Shown here in pieces: positions 16,526 through 26,200 of a stretch of 64,000 nt of DNA (position 1 is its first letter; each line of letters opens with the position of its first letter). The stretch spans positions 682,001-746,000 of the forward strand of contig CAWKCP010000007.1 in the NCBI GenBank assembly GCA_963848115.1, written 5' to 3'. Source of the DNA: JAWKOK01 sp963848115 (GTDB lineage: Bacteria; Chloroflexota; Anaerolineae; Caldilineales; Caldilineaceae). The translations under genes were made by a program, and so were the position numbers. The notes beneath the pieces were generated by a model. It ran no database searches. It was not told the origin of the DNA and saw only the letters and a program-made list of their open reading frames with translations.

Positions 16526-18904
16526 TCAACGCTTTGCTATCCGCAACTGCCGCAAGTACCCTCTCAGATGCTCCCATCGCTCGGCAGCGCGCTCATACGC
16601 AGGCTGACGTTGCCCTTGTGGTGCGTAGTGGACAGCGGTGACGTCACTGCTGAGGCCCTGTACCTCGCCGGCGGCATGTCGCCCGATATCCGGCTCATTT
16701 GTCTGATGGCTGATGACGTAGTCAGCCAATCTCTCACCATATTCGAGGGCGGTTTCGCCGTCACCCATCGGACGTCCAGCCCCTTTTCCCCACCGCAATA
16801 ACGCCTCCCATGGGTCCTGCCGGCTGCGATGCCAGCCGCCAACCAGTTTCGTCACTGCCCAAAGCAGCAGGCCGAGCGGGAGCAACCAGAAGAGCATCTG
16901 CCAATTCCAGTCAATACCCGGCTCCTCAACCTCTTCTACCGTCGGCTGAGGCACAGCACCGGTCTGACCGCTTGAGCCTTGAGGAAGACCCACGCGTGTC
17001 AAAGAAGGCCGTCCGGCCGTCGGTTCAAAAGGGATCCAGCCCACCTCAGGAAAGAGCACCTCAGGCCAAGAGTGCGCTTCCGCCTCGCTGACAACCCAGA
17101 CCCGGTCATATCCATTCCATGTCCCCACCGCGTAGCCGGTCGCGAAACGGGTGGGTAGCCCGGCCAGGCGAGCCAACGTCACGAATGCCGTAGCATAATA
17201 GTCGCAGTAGCCTCGTTCCAGATCAAAGAGAAAGAAGTCGGCCACGTCCGTAACATCCGGCGGCGGTTCAGGCACATCCAGGTCATACTCGTAGGTACGC
17301 AGATAGGCCTCGATGGCCTGGGCCTTGGCATAGGGCGAATCCAAGTCGTCGGTGAGATCCTCAGCTAGCTGGCGTGTGCGCTCTGTGACTGTGTCCGGCA
17401 GTTCCAAGTGAAGGCCATACTCGGCGGGCAGGGGAACCTCGTCACCCCAGGCCGGTAGTGCGTCTAGGAACTCATCACTGACGGCCGGCACCGCCGACAC
17501 AATATTGTAGCTACGCGCTCGAGCGGTCAGGGCGATGAGATCGCCGTCTGCTCGGACACGAGCATTGTAATCAGCCGTTGGTTCGATCGGCTCCGGCGCG
17601 GCGAAGAGCACGGTGGAGTTGAAGGTGAGCACGACACTCTGGACCAATTGCCTGCGCTGGGTCCATTCAATGTCGGTCCAGCGTTGATTGGCCGCCAAAG
17701 CTGTCCGGTCGTCCATGGTCGGATTGTCCCAGCCCAGCCCGTCATAGATTGCGAAGGTTGCACTGCGCATATAATGACCGGGCGGTGCAAGCGTCTCACC
17801 GTATTCCGTCTCGATCAGCACGTCACTGGTTCGCACACGCATGACTTCATCTTCGCCCAGATCCGGGCCGCCCTGCAGCAGAAATTCATTGGGCAGGCCG
17901 CCGGCCACGCCACGACCGAATCGCCGTCCTGAGCCGTCAATGCTCGGAAAGAGTCGGTCAGTGATGGTCTCCGCCTGCTGGTTGATGGGTGCGAGAAATT
18001 CATAATAGCGACGTGCAATGGGATCGATCGATAGGTTCGGGAGAAATACCGAGAACAAGACCAGCAGCAGAGAGAGCGCTCCGGCCATGAGATAGCGGTC
18101 GAGCATCACATCACTGCTGTAGTCATATCCGCGACGCGTCCATCGATCCAATAGCCGGCGTTGATCCAAGAGAAGCTGGAGCGCAATTGCCAGCAAGAGG
18201 GCTGTTGCCATCACAAACCGGCCTTCTCGCGTATAGATCAGCAGCATGCCCGTCAGCCAGAGGCAGGGAAGAGCTGCCGCAAAACCGGACATCCCGCGGC
18301 GGGCCATCCACGCGGTCACAAGCCCCGCTGACCAGAGCACCATGCCCGCCATGCCGGCAAAAACGAGATCATCCTGGGCTGCACCGCCGGCCTGGATGCC
18401 GCTCCACCAGATGGCGTAGCGGTCAAACAGACGCAGGAAGTCAGAGGTGGACTGCTGTCCAAGCTCTACCCATCTACCCGAGACCGCAGCCTGCCAGACA
18501 TCGGATAGGGTAGGAAGCCACCGCAAGAAGAGTTGACTCAGCACCCCCAAGCCGATCGCAGAGAACAGCAACAACGCTCCGATGAAACGTAGAATGGCGG
18601 TGAGGCGGCCCCATCGTCGCGTGTCCCCTGACATCTTGTTCCATTGCGGCCGTTTCCATCCTGCAATGAGCCAAAAAGTCAGAACGGCCAGTGGCCCGAC
18701 AAGCAGGAGGCCGTTCTGAATGCGCCGAACGCCGATCCACTCGTGAACGTCAATGGCCATGGCCGGCATCGCGGTCAAACTCAGGAGCACCAACAACGCA
18801 GACCATCCGAGAAATGGCCGCAAGCGCCTGATTGCCGTACGAGCAAACCGCACCGCCCAGGAGGATTGAGTTTCCAGAGGGGCGGCATAGGAAGTCTCTT
18901 CCAC
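16526..18904 (-). CDS. TgpA-family transmembrane transglutaminase-like protein
   Basis: A 792-residue membrane protein. About seven hydrophobic segments fill residues 34-290, followed by a large extracytoplasmic part with a transglutaminase-like domain: Cys567 in RGYCDYYATAF, His611 in AEAHSWPEV, and the third position in GWIPFEPT where a glutamate stands for the usual aspartate. Another membrane segment (about 670-688) and a C-terminal DUF4129-like cytoplasmic region follow. The start is GTG; its first base is the last base of the DUF58 stop codon, so translation is coupled. DUF58-TgpA pairs are usual neighbours of MoxR ATPases; none is visible here. The function of the family is poorly known. 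Confidence 0.92.
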   Translation of the reverse strand: MEETSYAAPLETQSSWAVRFARTAIRRLRPFLGWSALLVLLSLTAMPAMAIDVHEWIGVRRIQNGLLLVGPLAVLTFWLIAGWKRPQWNKMSGDTRRWGRLTAILRFIGALLLFSAIGLGVLSQLFLRWLPTLSDVWQAAVSGRWVELGQQSTSDFLRLFDRYAIWWSGIQAGGAAQDDLVFAGMAGMVLWSAGLVTAWMARRGMSGFAAALPCLWLTGMLLIYTREGRFVMATALLLAIALQLLLDQRRLLDRWTRRGYDYSSDVMLDRYLMAGALSLLLVLFSVFLPNLSIDPIARRYYEFLAPINQQAETITDRLFPSIDGSGRRFGRGVAGGLPNEFLLQGGPDLGEDEVMRVRTSDVLIETEYGETLAPPGHYMRSATFAIYDGLGWDNPTMDDRTALAANQRWTDIEWTQRRQLVQSVVLTFNSTVLFAAPEPIEPTADYNARVRADGDLIALTARARSYNIVSAVPAVSDEFLDALPAWGDEVPLPAEYGLHLELPDTVTERTRQLAEDLTDDLDSPYAKAQAIEAYLRTYEYDLDVPEPPPDVTDVADFFLFDLERGYCDYYATAFVTLARLAGLPTRFATGYAVGTWNGYDRVWVVSEAEAHSWPEVLFPEVGWIPFEPTAGRPSLTRVGLPQGSSGQTGAVPQPTVEEVEEPGIDWNWQMLFWLLPLGLLLWAVTKLVGGWHRSRQDPWEALLRWGKGAGRPMGDGETALEYGERLADYVISHQTNEPDIGRHAAGEVQGLSSDVTAVHYAPQGQRQPAYERAAERWEHLRGYLRQLRIAKR

Positions 18905-20007
18905 TATCCCACATCCTCTTCGATTTCGCGCACGATCACGCCACCGGTGGGCGTCGATACGATGTCCTGTCGCGTGCGACGGTAGGTCAGAAGCGGCGGC
19001 AAGGTTGAGTCGACAGCAAGCAACTCGGCGGGCACGTCCAGGCGATTGAGCAACGCCCGCAATGCTGCATGTTCCTCGACGCTGCGCTGACTTCGCCCCT
19101 CGGGCATCGACGCTGGTTTTTGCGACCCATCCAGTATGTCATCCGGAGAATCGACATGGGGTGTTATCAGCAACGCGCTGCTGTGCAGGCCCAGCGCCTG
19201 CAAGTGGAGCAATTCCGCCGCCCAATCTGCGTCTTCACCGACCTCATCTATCGCACCGGCCTGTTCTTCGATCTCATCACTGAACTCACCATTGACCCGG
19301 TCGTTGATCGGACCAGTGGTCTGGCCACCAGCCGCCTGCCCATCCGGAACCTTGGACGGGCCGACCTCGCCGGAGAGATCCGGCGTGACGACCACCATTG
19401 AACGCCGCCTGCCCAGCGCTGACGCACTCTGGCGCAGTAGCTGAGCCAGCGGGACACTAGACAGCTCAACCGGAGCAAGCGCAGAGAGAATCCGCCATAG
19501 TTGGGCGCGTCCACGCTGCGGTGTCAAGAGCACCACTAGACTGTCTTCTCTGTTTGATCCCCCGTATGAACTTCCGCTTGATGCGCCGTCTGAGGCTAGG
19601 TCTCCGAACTGATTGGCGCCGGCTCCTGAGAGAGTCTCCGAAGATGCCATGCCGGATGCGGCCAACAAGCCAACCACGCGCTGTTCACTGGAATCGAGCA
19701 GGGCTGCGGCCAGGCTGGCGGCCACAACGATGGCGTACTCCAATGTACTTTCAGCGCCCTGCCCGCTATGCGCTTGACGATTAAGGTCGAGTACGATCCA
19801 AACATCGCCGCTAGGCTCAAGCTCCATCTCCTTGACGGCCAGATCACCCCGATGGGCGCTCTTCGGCCAGTGAATGTAGCGCAAGCTGTCGCCAATCTGA
19901 TAGTCGCGTACACTGGCGGCGGGCTGAACACCGTGCATCGACCGGCGGCGACGGTCCGAACCGGCCGCGTTGCCTCGTGGCATGGCGATCCTGGGCAACT
20001 GCACGAC
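18904..20007 (-). CDS. DUF58 protein, C-terminal part (after frameshift)
   Basis: This frame carries the conserved DUF58 core: SVRDYQIGDSLRYIHWPKSAHRGDLAVKEME, then DVWIVLDLNR, corresponding to the family's RxYxxGDxxRxIxWxxxA motif and the start of a VWA-like domain. The N-terminal half lies in another frame (20008-20564). Reading CTGATCTATCCGCGG on the minus strand, one extra base near 20007-20012 would join the frames as LLIYPR-VVQLPR. It is probably one gene disrupted by a single-base deletion or a sequencing error. The stop overlaps the GTG of the TgpA gene by one base. DUF58 proteins are thought to act with MoxR ATPases and membrane partners. Confidence 0.85.
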   Translation of the reverse strand, partial: VVQLPRIAMPRGNAAGSDRRRRSMHGVQPAASVRDYQIGDSLRYIHWPKSAHRGDLAVKEMELEPSGDVWIVLDLNRQAHSGQGAESTLEYAIVVAASLAAALLDSSEQRVVGLLAASGMASSETLSGAGANQFGDLASDGASSGSSYGGSNREDSLVVLLTPQRGRAQLWRILSALAPVELSSVPLAQLLRQSASALGRRRSMVVVTPDLSGEVGPSKVPDGQAAGGQTTGPINDRVNGEFSDEIEEQAGAIDEVGEDADWAAELLHLQALGLHSSALLITPHVDSPDDILDGSQKPASMPEGRSQRSVEEHAALRALLNRLDVPAELLAVDSTLPPLLTYRRTRQDIVSTPTGGVIVREIEEDVG

Positions 20008-20564
20008 CGCGGATAGATCAGCAACATGTCAGTTTCGGGGAAGTCAATCGTGGCGGCAAAGATCCCGAAGAGATCGCCGAAGTTGAGTCGATGGGGGCCG
20101 ATACGATAGAGCCCACGCCGCTCACACTCGACATCGGTTTTCCAGCGCAAACTTGAGACGGCGCCCGAAGCCACAATACGGCTTGGATTGTAGCCCGGCA
20201 GGTCCGACGTATCGACAAATTCAGCCCAGACCAGCGGAAAGCGACTGCCGTTGGCCAATGTGAACTCTTCAGAGAACGAATCGCCTGCGACAAGAATCGT
20301 GCCCAAACGGGATCGGGACAGCCTCACTTCACCAGCCAACGAATGCGTCCAGAAATAGCCTAGCGCGTAGAAACCAGTCAACGTGATAGAAAGGATGAGC
20401 CAAACAGGGTGGGGCGTAACGACCTGACTCAACAGCAGAATCGGGAGGAGATAGAGTGGCCACCGCAGGCGAAGATAGACCTCCCGTCCAGGTTCCAACC
20501 CACGATTCAGCAGTGAATCCAAACCGGCGGTGAAGCGATTGTACCAAGATCTCAAAGGTTGCAT
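20008..20564 (-). CDS. DUF58 protein, N-terminal part (before frameshift)
   Basis: This half begins MQPLRSWYNRFTAG (20564; an earlier ATG lies at 20597) and holds two adjacent membrane segments (LYLLPILLLSQVV and WLILSITLTGFYALGYFW), followed by the family's beta-rich region (GDSFSEEFTLANGSRFPLVWAEFVD, ERRGLYRIGPHRLNFGDLFG). After LLIYPR the frame goes astray, while the neighbouring frame continues the family sequence. The usual MoxR gene would be expected upstream, but only a repeat-rich gap is found there. Confidence 0.85.
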
Positions 20565-20713
20565 CTCAAACCGTTTGCGTGATATACATGAACGCACTCA
20601 TATGAACGCAATCAAATCCTGTCCCAGGCAGGAACAGTCCTCAGTGTACGATCCCAAACGAGTTCTGTACATAGGCGTGCATACCAATTGATGTCGGCTC
20701 CACAGGTTCTCAT

Positions 20714-21001
20714 GTAGCAGGGCGGGTTTCTTCACCCGCCGAGCTTGGCCGGCATGGCTCGGCGGGAAAGGGAACCCATGTGCATCAAGCTAAGGATTAT
20801 GTTAAACCCGCCACCGGTTCAAACCGGCAAGCAGCAACGGCTAAAGCCGGCTGCTGACAACGAGAAGCCGCCTCAGCGGCTCAACTCGCAGCGCCTGAGG
20901 GCGCTTTTCGCTATTAGCGGCGGGATTCATCCCTGCCGCACCGGCGGCGACGCTAGACATAATGCTTAGCTTGATGCCTAGCCTATGGGCAAGGGAACCC
21001 A
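20714..21001. repeat. Composite palindromic repeat element in a gene-free gap
   Basis: The gap 20598-21068 holds no gene but is full of inverted repeats. CCCGCCGAGC and GCTCGGCGGG form a perfect 10-bp stem near 20735-20766, in competition with GGCGGG/CCCGCC just before it. GGGAACCCATGTGCATC (about 20771) is mirrored by CATAATGCTTAGCTTGATGC to AAGGGAACCC (about 20959-21001), giving an outer foldback. Inside are CCGGTT/AACCGG, GCCGCCTCAGCGGC and GCGCCTGAGGGCGC. A part (AGCGCCTGAGGGCGCTTTTC and the following GCGGCGGGATTCATCCC) recurs at 46946-46993, so it is a dispersed repeat. Confidence 0.8.
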
Positions 21002-21068
21002 CTCTACGATGCAATGTCAACCCGATGAGATCCGAGAGAGCCTTGATGTCAAGTCCCAGTAGTTTCAG

Positions 21069-22016
21069 ATGAGATCCACGATTGGCGGCCAAGAGAACAT
21101 GCGTGCAAATTCAACCAAAGGGGAGTCGACTTCGGTCGGGAACCCACAACTCGATCCGGATACGGAAGACGGCACCATCGAGTCCTTGGTCCTGGAAGCG
21201 CCGAGTCAAATCGGAGAAGCTGCCCTGCTGTCCGTCGGGCTATCCGGCACCTTGCGACAGACGCACGCCGGCGGACGCTATTTCCTGGCCAGGTGCGGCG
21301 CACAATCGCCTGACGAACGATGGGAAAATTGGCAGATCTATCTGCGCCGCCCATTATTCGTCAGCAGACTTCGGCCTCAGTTCACTGTCAACGATGAAAC
21401 GGCTGGAGCGCATAATCAAGGCGTTGAGGGATTTGACCGATGGGATCTTCTGATCCCGCCGGACGATGATCCCGGCTACCGGTGGCTTCGAAGGCTAAGC
21501 CCTGGCTCTTCCATCAACCTGATCGGACCGCTGGGCAAGGGATTCGACTTATCGGCCCAGACCCGCAACCTCCTGGTGCTGACTGAGCCGGACCGGATGG
21601 CGCCTCTACTGCCGATTATCGACCACATGCTCGACCAAAATGGCCGCGTGACCTTGATCCTGCATGATCTTCAGCGATCCAATCCGACGCCCCTGCTGGC
21701 CATGCTTCCACTGGCAGTCGAAGTCCACCTCGCCCATTCATTCGATCAATGGCGTCAGCAGATCGACAATTCAGTGCCTTGGACCGATCAGGTCTGCGCA
21801 GCCTTGCCGTCATCAACCTATCTCAGCCTGGCCGAAACCATTCGGCGCCGGCGCTTTCGGCTGGAACCGGACTTTGTCCAGATGCTCGTCGAAGCCGACT
21901 TGGTCTGCGCCGCCGGCGCATGCCTGGCCTGTGTCGTCCCTGCGGCCAACGGCGGCGTAACGCGCGCCTGCGTCCATGGACCGGTGATGGACTTGACGCG
22001 ACTCGTTGGGCGCTAG
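21069..22016 (+). CDS. PyrK-like electron-transfer flavoprotein (dihydroorotate dehydrogenase B subunit-like)
   Basis: A 315-residue FNR-type oxidoreductase subunit. The middle shows an FAD-domain-like stretch (YLRRPLFVSR) and an NAD-domain region (SINLIGPLGKGFDL, then NLLVLTEPDRMAPLLPIIDHM). The C-terminus carries a [2Fe-2S] motif: Cys280-X4-Cys285-X2-Cys288-X12-Cys301, reading CAAGACLACV and RACVHGPVMDL, as in PyrK. Typical PyrK is about 250-270 residues; this one has a longer, variable N-terminus, and 21099 is another possible ATG. No pyrD lies beside it, so its partner is unknown. It converges with the M23 peptidase gene 11 bases away. Confidence 0.8.
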   Translation: MRSTIGGQENMRANSTKGESTSVGNPQLDPDTEDGTIESLVLEAPSQIGEAALLSVGLSGTLRQTHAGGRYFLARCGAQSPDERWENWQIYLRRPLFVSRLRPQFTVNDETAGAHNQGVEGFDRWDLLIPPDDDPGYRWLRRLSPGSSINLIGPLGKGFDLSAQTRNLLVLTEPDRMAPLLPIIDHMLDQNGRVTLILHDLQRSNPTPLLAMLPLAVEVHLAHSFDQWRQQIDNSVPWTDQVCAALPSSTYLSLAETIRRRRFRLEPDFVQMLVEADLVCAAGACLACVVPAANGGVTRACVHGPVMDLTRLVGR

Positions 22017-22027
22017 GTAAGCGCCGG

Positions 22028-23218
22028 TCACTGCATCAAGAATTCGAGAGGGTCCACTCGTCGCCCGAAATCACGAATCTCAAAATGCAGATGCGGACCG
22101 GTGCTATTTCCTGTTGAGCCGACCCGGCCCAACACTTGACCCGCCGCCACAATCTGGCCTTCCTCGACCAACACCTCGCTGAGATGGGCATAGAGCGTGA
22201 TGTAGTCAATGTTGTGATTGACGATCACAAACTGGCCATAACCCTGGCTGTTCCAACCGGCACGGATGACCACACCTCGATCGGCAGCCGTTACAGCCGT
22301 GCCCGTTGGCGCCGCGACATCCACCGCACGGTGATTGTTCCTATACCCCTGAGTCAGCCAACCATAGATGGGCCACGAAAAACGCCCGCTGCCGTAGATC
22401 CAGTCGCTTGGGACGGGAGCGGCAGCAGGCTTTCTCACGCTCCCGACGACCGGAGCCTCTCCCGTGGAAAAGACCTTGCCAACAGTCACGACATGATCGA
22501 TGTCAGCATCGAGTCCTTGGTTCAGGATCAACGGAAGAACGCCCTCGGCGTAATCCAGAGAAGCAGCCTCATGCCCTGCGAACTCCTGGCCCCTCTCGGG
22601 AGGAATGCGCAGGTGATGGCCGACGGTCAAGGGTTTACGGCTGCCGGCTGGATCCAGCAGCTCATTCCATGGCTCGCTCAAGATCTGGTCAGGCAATCGC
22701 TGGTATTCCTCGGCAATAGATTCAATGGTCTCACCAGCCTTTACCTCATGGCAGATGGTGCCGGGGTCCGGGATGGGCAGTCGGTCCCCGATCACCAACG
22801 GCTGATCCCATGTGAAAGAGGGATAGAGGAGGCAGAATGCCTGCTCAAGATCGAGGCCAACTTCGAGAGCTACACCTAGCAACGTGTCGCCGGCCTGCAC
22901 GCTATAGAATCGAAAGTCCGCGGCATGGGGATGCATCCCATTGACGGGGGCTGATTCGGCAGCAACATTCGGAGCCGATCCAATCGATGTGGGCATTGGC
23001 TCCGGTGTCGGTGTAGGCAGAATGGGCGTAGGCACTACCGGGGTTGGCGTCGTGATGACCAGCGGTGTCGCCGTCGCCTGTGCGTTGACGGAATGGGCAG
23101 CCAGGTGAATGGCAACGAACGCCATGGGCAGGGCGATCAGCAGTACACGCAGTGCGACTGCCCGCCATCGTGCCGTCTGTACCTTGAAGAAAGAGGACCG
23201 ACCTTGCCTGCTATCCAT
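22028..23218 (-). CDS. LysM-domain M23 family peptidase (peptidoglycan endopeptidase)
   Basis: A 396-residue exported cell-wall enzyme. A signal peptide or anchor (LRVLLIALPMAFVAIHLAA) is followed by a Pro/Thr-rich linker (residues about 50-80), two LysM-like repeats (FYSVQAGDTLLGVALEVG and HEVKAGETIESIAEEY), and a C-terminal LytM/M23 domain. The zinc ligands are intact: His296 and Asp300 in HRAVDVAAP, and HLHFEIR (His376, His378). Such enzymes cut peptidoglycan cross-bridges or activate amidases. It lies 111 bases downstream of the big membrane-protein genes on the same strand and may be read with them. Confidence 0.94.
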   Translation of the reverse strand: MDSRQGRSSFFKVQTARWRAVALRVLLIALPMAFVAIHLAAHSVNAQATATPLVITTPTPVVPTPILPTPTPEPMPTSIGSAPNVAAESAPVNGMHPHAADFRFYSVQAGDTLLGVALEVGLDLEQAFCLLYPSFTWDQPLVIGDRLPIPDPGTICHEVKAGETIESIAEEYQRLPDQILSEPWNELLDPAGSRKPLTVGHHLRIPPERGQEFAGHEAASLDYAEGVLPLILNQGLDADIDHVVTVGKVFSTGEAPVVGSVRKPAAAPVPSDWIYGSGRFSWPIYGWLTQGYRNNHRAVDVAAPTGTAVTAADRGVVIRAGWNSQGYGQFVIVNHNIDYITLYAHLSEVLVEEGQIVAAGQVLGRVGSTGNSTGPHLHFEIRDFGRRVDPLEFLMQ

Positions 23219-23329
23219 ATCTTCTCGAAATTAAACCAGTTTGTGAGCCGTATGTTTGCCCACTCTAGCACAAAGTAACCTCTGCGTGAAACCTGTACCC
23301 GGACGGCCCTTCGTCGGCAGCTTGACGCA

Positions 23330-26200
23330 TCAATCCGACAATCTGAGAACCCTGCCTGCGTTGGTATCAGCCACTAAGATCTTGCCATCCGCAGCGACAT
23401 CAATGCCAACGGGCTTGACTGGCCGATTGTCCTCCGCAATGATCGACCGTTCCACAATCTGAGAATCGACGGGATCGAGGATCCAGACCTGGGCCCGTTC
23501 GGGGATCGTCACATAGATGCGGCCTTCGGCGCCCTCGGCCAGGTGCGAGCCATCGATACTATTGGCAACCGGTATGTCCCAGGCCAGCAAGCGCCGGCCG
23601 GAGCGATCATAGCGGATTAGCTTGTGAAGACCGGAATCGGTGACGTAGAGGTCTCCATCTGACGCTGCCAGCACATCCACGGGCTGAGCATCTCTGCCCG
23701 GCCAGACAGGGAACTCGCGAAGCAATTCGCCGTCAGGCGTCAGGCCCACGATACGCCCGCCCGGCGTATGGGCGACCCAGATATTTCCTTCGCCGTCCAC
23801 ATCAATGCCGCGCGCCCGATCCAGGAGGGCCGGGTCCGACGTTACGTTTCGGATGAAGACTCCATCGACATCAAAAAGACTGATTTGCGCGGCGTCTGAA
23901 TCCAAGACATAGACGGGGCCATCGGAATCAGTCGCAACATCGAAAGGGGCAACGAAGGCGCCTCGCTCGCCTGCGCCGTGCCCTCCGATCTCATCGATCT
24001 TTTCGCCATCAGCGTCGAGCACGACCACACGACTGGTCTCCGGCTCGGCAACGTACGTGCGACCATCTGACCTAGCGCCGGATTCGGCAGCTAATCCCTT
24101 CGGCAAGAAAAGATCGTCGGCCAATACGTCGACTACAGAGAAAGGCGCGGCCCGCTGGTTACCAATGCGCCCCGGTCCTTCAGGTACGAACCCCAAGGTT
24201 TCCAGCGTCGGCGTCGCCAGTTGTTCGTAGCTGGATTGGGGCGGAAAGAGTACGCTAGAGGGCACTGGCTCCGGCGTCGAGCCTCGGCCCCACGGCGGGT
24301 TCCACGTCAGGCTGATGTGTGTATGGTCGGTACGATCGGCAAAACGGACCACAATCTCGTGGAAACCGGCGGTCAGATCGATACCACCCACAGCGTACTC
24401 ATTGGGCGCCAAGCTGGCTGTCACTTCCTCGCCGCCAATGGAAAGCCAAGACTCATCGATCGATTCAAGGCCAAACCCATAACGACCATCCTCGGGGATT
24501 GCAATCATGCCGGTCCACTCAACCGTGTAGGGACGGGGCAAAGGAATGATGTGAAAGTAGAGATTCAGTTGTGGATCGATCTGAGCAAACGCCTCCGGCT
24601 CAGACCAGTTATCATTGGCGAAGTAGCGCCCGAGTAAACCATTGGCGCTGACAGGCGATGTGTAGAGTGAATGGGCGGGTACAATCTCCGCCCCTCGATC
24701 GGGCGGACGCCAAACAAACTGAAAGGGCCCTGTCGCACCCTCATCAAGCACGGCCGTACGAACTCGGATCGTGTGATTGCCCTTTGCCAAGACAACAGCC
24801 GTGCTCAACTCAGCATTCGAAGCGGCATTGCGGTCGACAGGATCAATGTCGTCACCGGCGCCTTCAGGGCTGCCGCCGATGATCAGGTCTTCATCGATGC
24901 TTAGCTCCGAGACGCCCGAACCAGCGAACGAAAACTGGTGGAGGCCATACTCCTCAACCCGCAGCACACCCTCCCACTCAACAGAGAAGGGCGGCGACAA
25001 AGGAGCGTCAAAGGCCCAGTCGAAGTTCAGTGTCCGATCTTGCTGTGTCAGGACCGGCGCACCGGACCAATCGTCGTTGGCAAAATATCGTCCCTGTAAT
25101 CCCTGAACCGAGCGGACGTCGTCGGCGCTCAGGAGCGTCGAGTAGACCACCGTCGGCCCGCCGAATGGAGGCTTGTGCTCGACAAATCGGCCCTCAGGAT
25201 AGAGCCGACGAGCCTCTTCGAAGAGTTCTTGACGTTCACCGTCAAGGATGAGCAGCAGATCTCGATCCCCAGAGGCCGGAAACGGAAGGTGATCGGTGGT
25301 CTCAACTCGTTCGTATTCCTGATCGTATCCGGCCAAGAAATTGACGGTCGGATGGCCATCGTAGAACGAAATGACACGCGCATCGATCGACTCGTCCCGT
25401 TCGTTCAGGAGATTGGCCGTGATGGTCTCGGGTGTCGAGAAAGCATTCCAACTGGCAAAATCGTTTGCCCAGGTGGAGAAATACATCCGGTAGTTCAGAA
25501 CTGTGATAGGAACCAGAAACAGAAGTGCAACCCATGCATAGAATGATGGGAAATAGCGACCGTCGCTGCTCATCCAAGCGCGCCAGAGCAGATAGAGCGG
25601 CACCACGGCAAGCAGATAGGCAACCGGCAATGTGCCGACAGCGCGCAGCGACTGAGGGGCCTCGAAATCCAGCGAGAGAATGCCGCCCAAGAGCATGACG
25701 CCCAACCAGACCGGTAGGAGCAACCATGTCGGCTCGCGCACATACCAGACGGCCAGCCCCAAGCCAAGGATCATCAATGCCGCCGAGAGGGGATCGAGCA
25801 TGGGCGCCCCCGGCAGGTTATGACGCCCATTGGGATCGCCTTCGATATTGAACATGGCCAGATGTTTGGCCGTGTTGTCGATCAGGGCCGCAATGCGCTT
25901 TTCCGCGGGCTTGTCGGAAAATAGCGACGTGTCTCTTGTGCGCCCAAAATAGTCATCAGGGTTATCGTAAGCAAACAGTATCACCGGTGCGAAGACCAAC
26001 AGAGCCATCAAGGCCATGACCAGTAGGCCGGGCCAATACTGGCGGAAGAAGCCCCGGCGCATTAACACCAAGGCCAAGACGAAGAACACAACGACGATCA
26101 CAAACAGCTGAAACGCAGCGTAGAAGCAGAGACCGAGACCGAGCGAAAGACCGGCAAGCCCGAAATCGCTGAGACGGCGGCGACGGATCCCGCGCAGCAG
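23330..26200 (-). CDS. GT-C/PA14/NHL membrane protein, C-terminal part (after frameshift)
   Basis: This frame continues the glycosyltransferase gene that starts at 27146. Numbering from its first in-frame ATG (26101): membrane segments fill roughly residues 1-200, then an extracytoplasmic region, two PA14-like domains (about 333-470 and 485-625, each starting LxGRYFANDxWS), and an NHL-type beta-propeller (about 655-923) with repeats such as LADDLFLPKGLA, VAPFDVATDSDGPVYVLD and GKILVADTNAGRVLRLSD. PA14 domains bind carbohydrate in many proteins and NHL propellers mediate binding, so the outside of this transferase is equipped for ligand contact (inference). Frames join at about 26201, where TGGCTTTCTGCTG carries one T too many. 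Confidence 0.85.
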   Translation of the reverse strand: MLRGIRRRRLSDFGLAGLSLGLGLCFYAAFQLFVIVVVFFVLALVLMRRGFFRQYWPGLLVMALMALLVFAPVILFAYDNPDDYFGRTRDTSLFSDKPAEKRIAALIDNTAKHLAMFNIEGDPNGRHNLPGAPMLDPLSAALMILGLGLAVWYVREPTWLLLPVWLGVMLLGGILSLDFEAPQSLRAVGTLPVAYLLAVVPLYLLWRAWMSSDGRYFPSFYAWVALLFLVPITVLNYRMYFSTWANDFASWNAFSTPETITANLLNERDESIDARVISFYDGHPTVNFLAGYDQEYERVETTDHLPFPASGDRDLLLILDGERQELFEEARRLYPEGRFVEHKPPFGGPTVVYSTLLSADDVRSVQGLQGRYFANDDWSGAPVLTQQDRTLNFDWAFDAPLSPPFSVEWEGVLRVEEYGLHQFSFAGSGVSELSIDEDLIIGGSPEGAGDDIDPVDRNAASNAELSTAVVLAKGNHTIRVRTAVLDEGATGPFQFVWRPPDRGAEIVPAHSLYTSPVSANGLLGRYFANDNWSEPEAFAQIDPQLNLYFHIIPLPRPYTVEWTGMIAIPEDGRYGFGLESIDESWLSIGGEEVTASLAPNEYAVGGIDLTAGFHEIVVRFADRTDHTHISLTWNPPWGRGSTPEPVPSSVLFPPQSSYEQLATPTLETLGFVPEGPGRIGNQRAAPFSVVDVLADDLFLPKGLAAESGARSDGRTYVAEPETSRVVVLDADGEKIDEIGGHGAGERGAFVAPFDVATDSDGPVYVLDSDAAQISLFDVDGVFIRNVTSDPALLDRARGIDVDGEGNIWVAHTPGGRIVGLTPDGELLREFPVWPGRDAQPVDVLAASDGDLYVTDSGLHKLIRYDRSGRRLLAWDIPVANSIDGSHLAEGAEGRIYVTIPERAQVWILDPVDSQIVERSIIAEDNRPVKPVGIDVAADGKILVADTNAGRVLRLSD

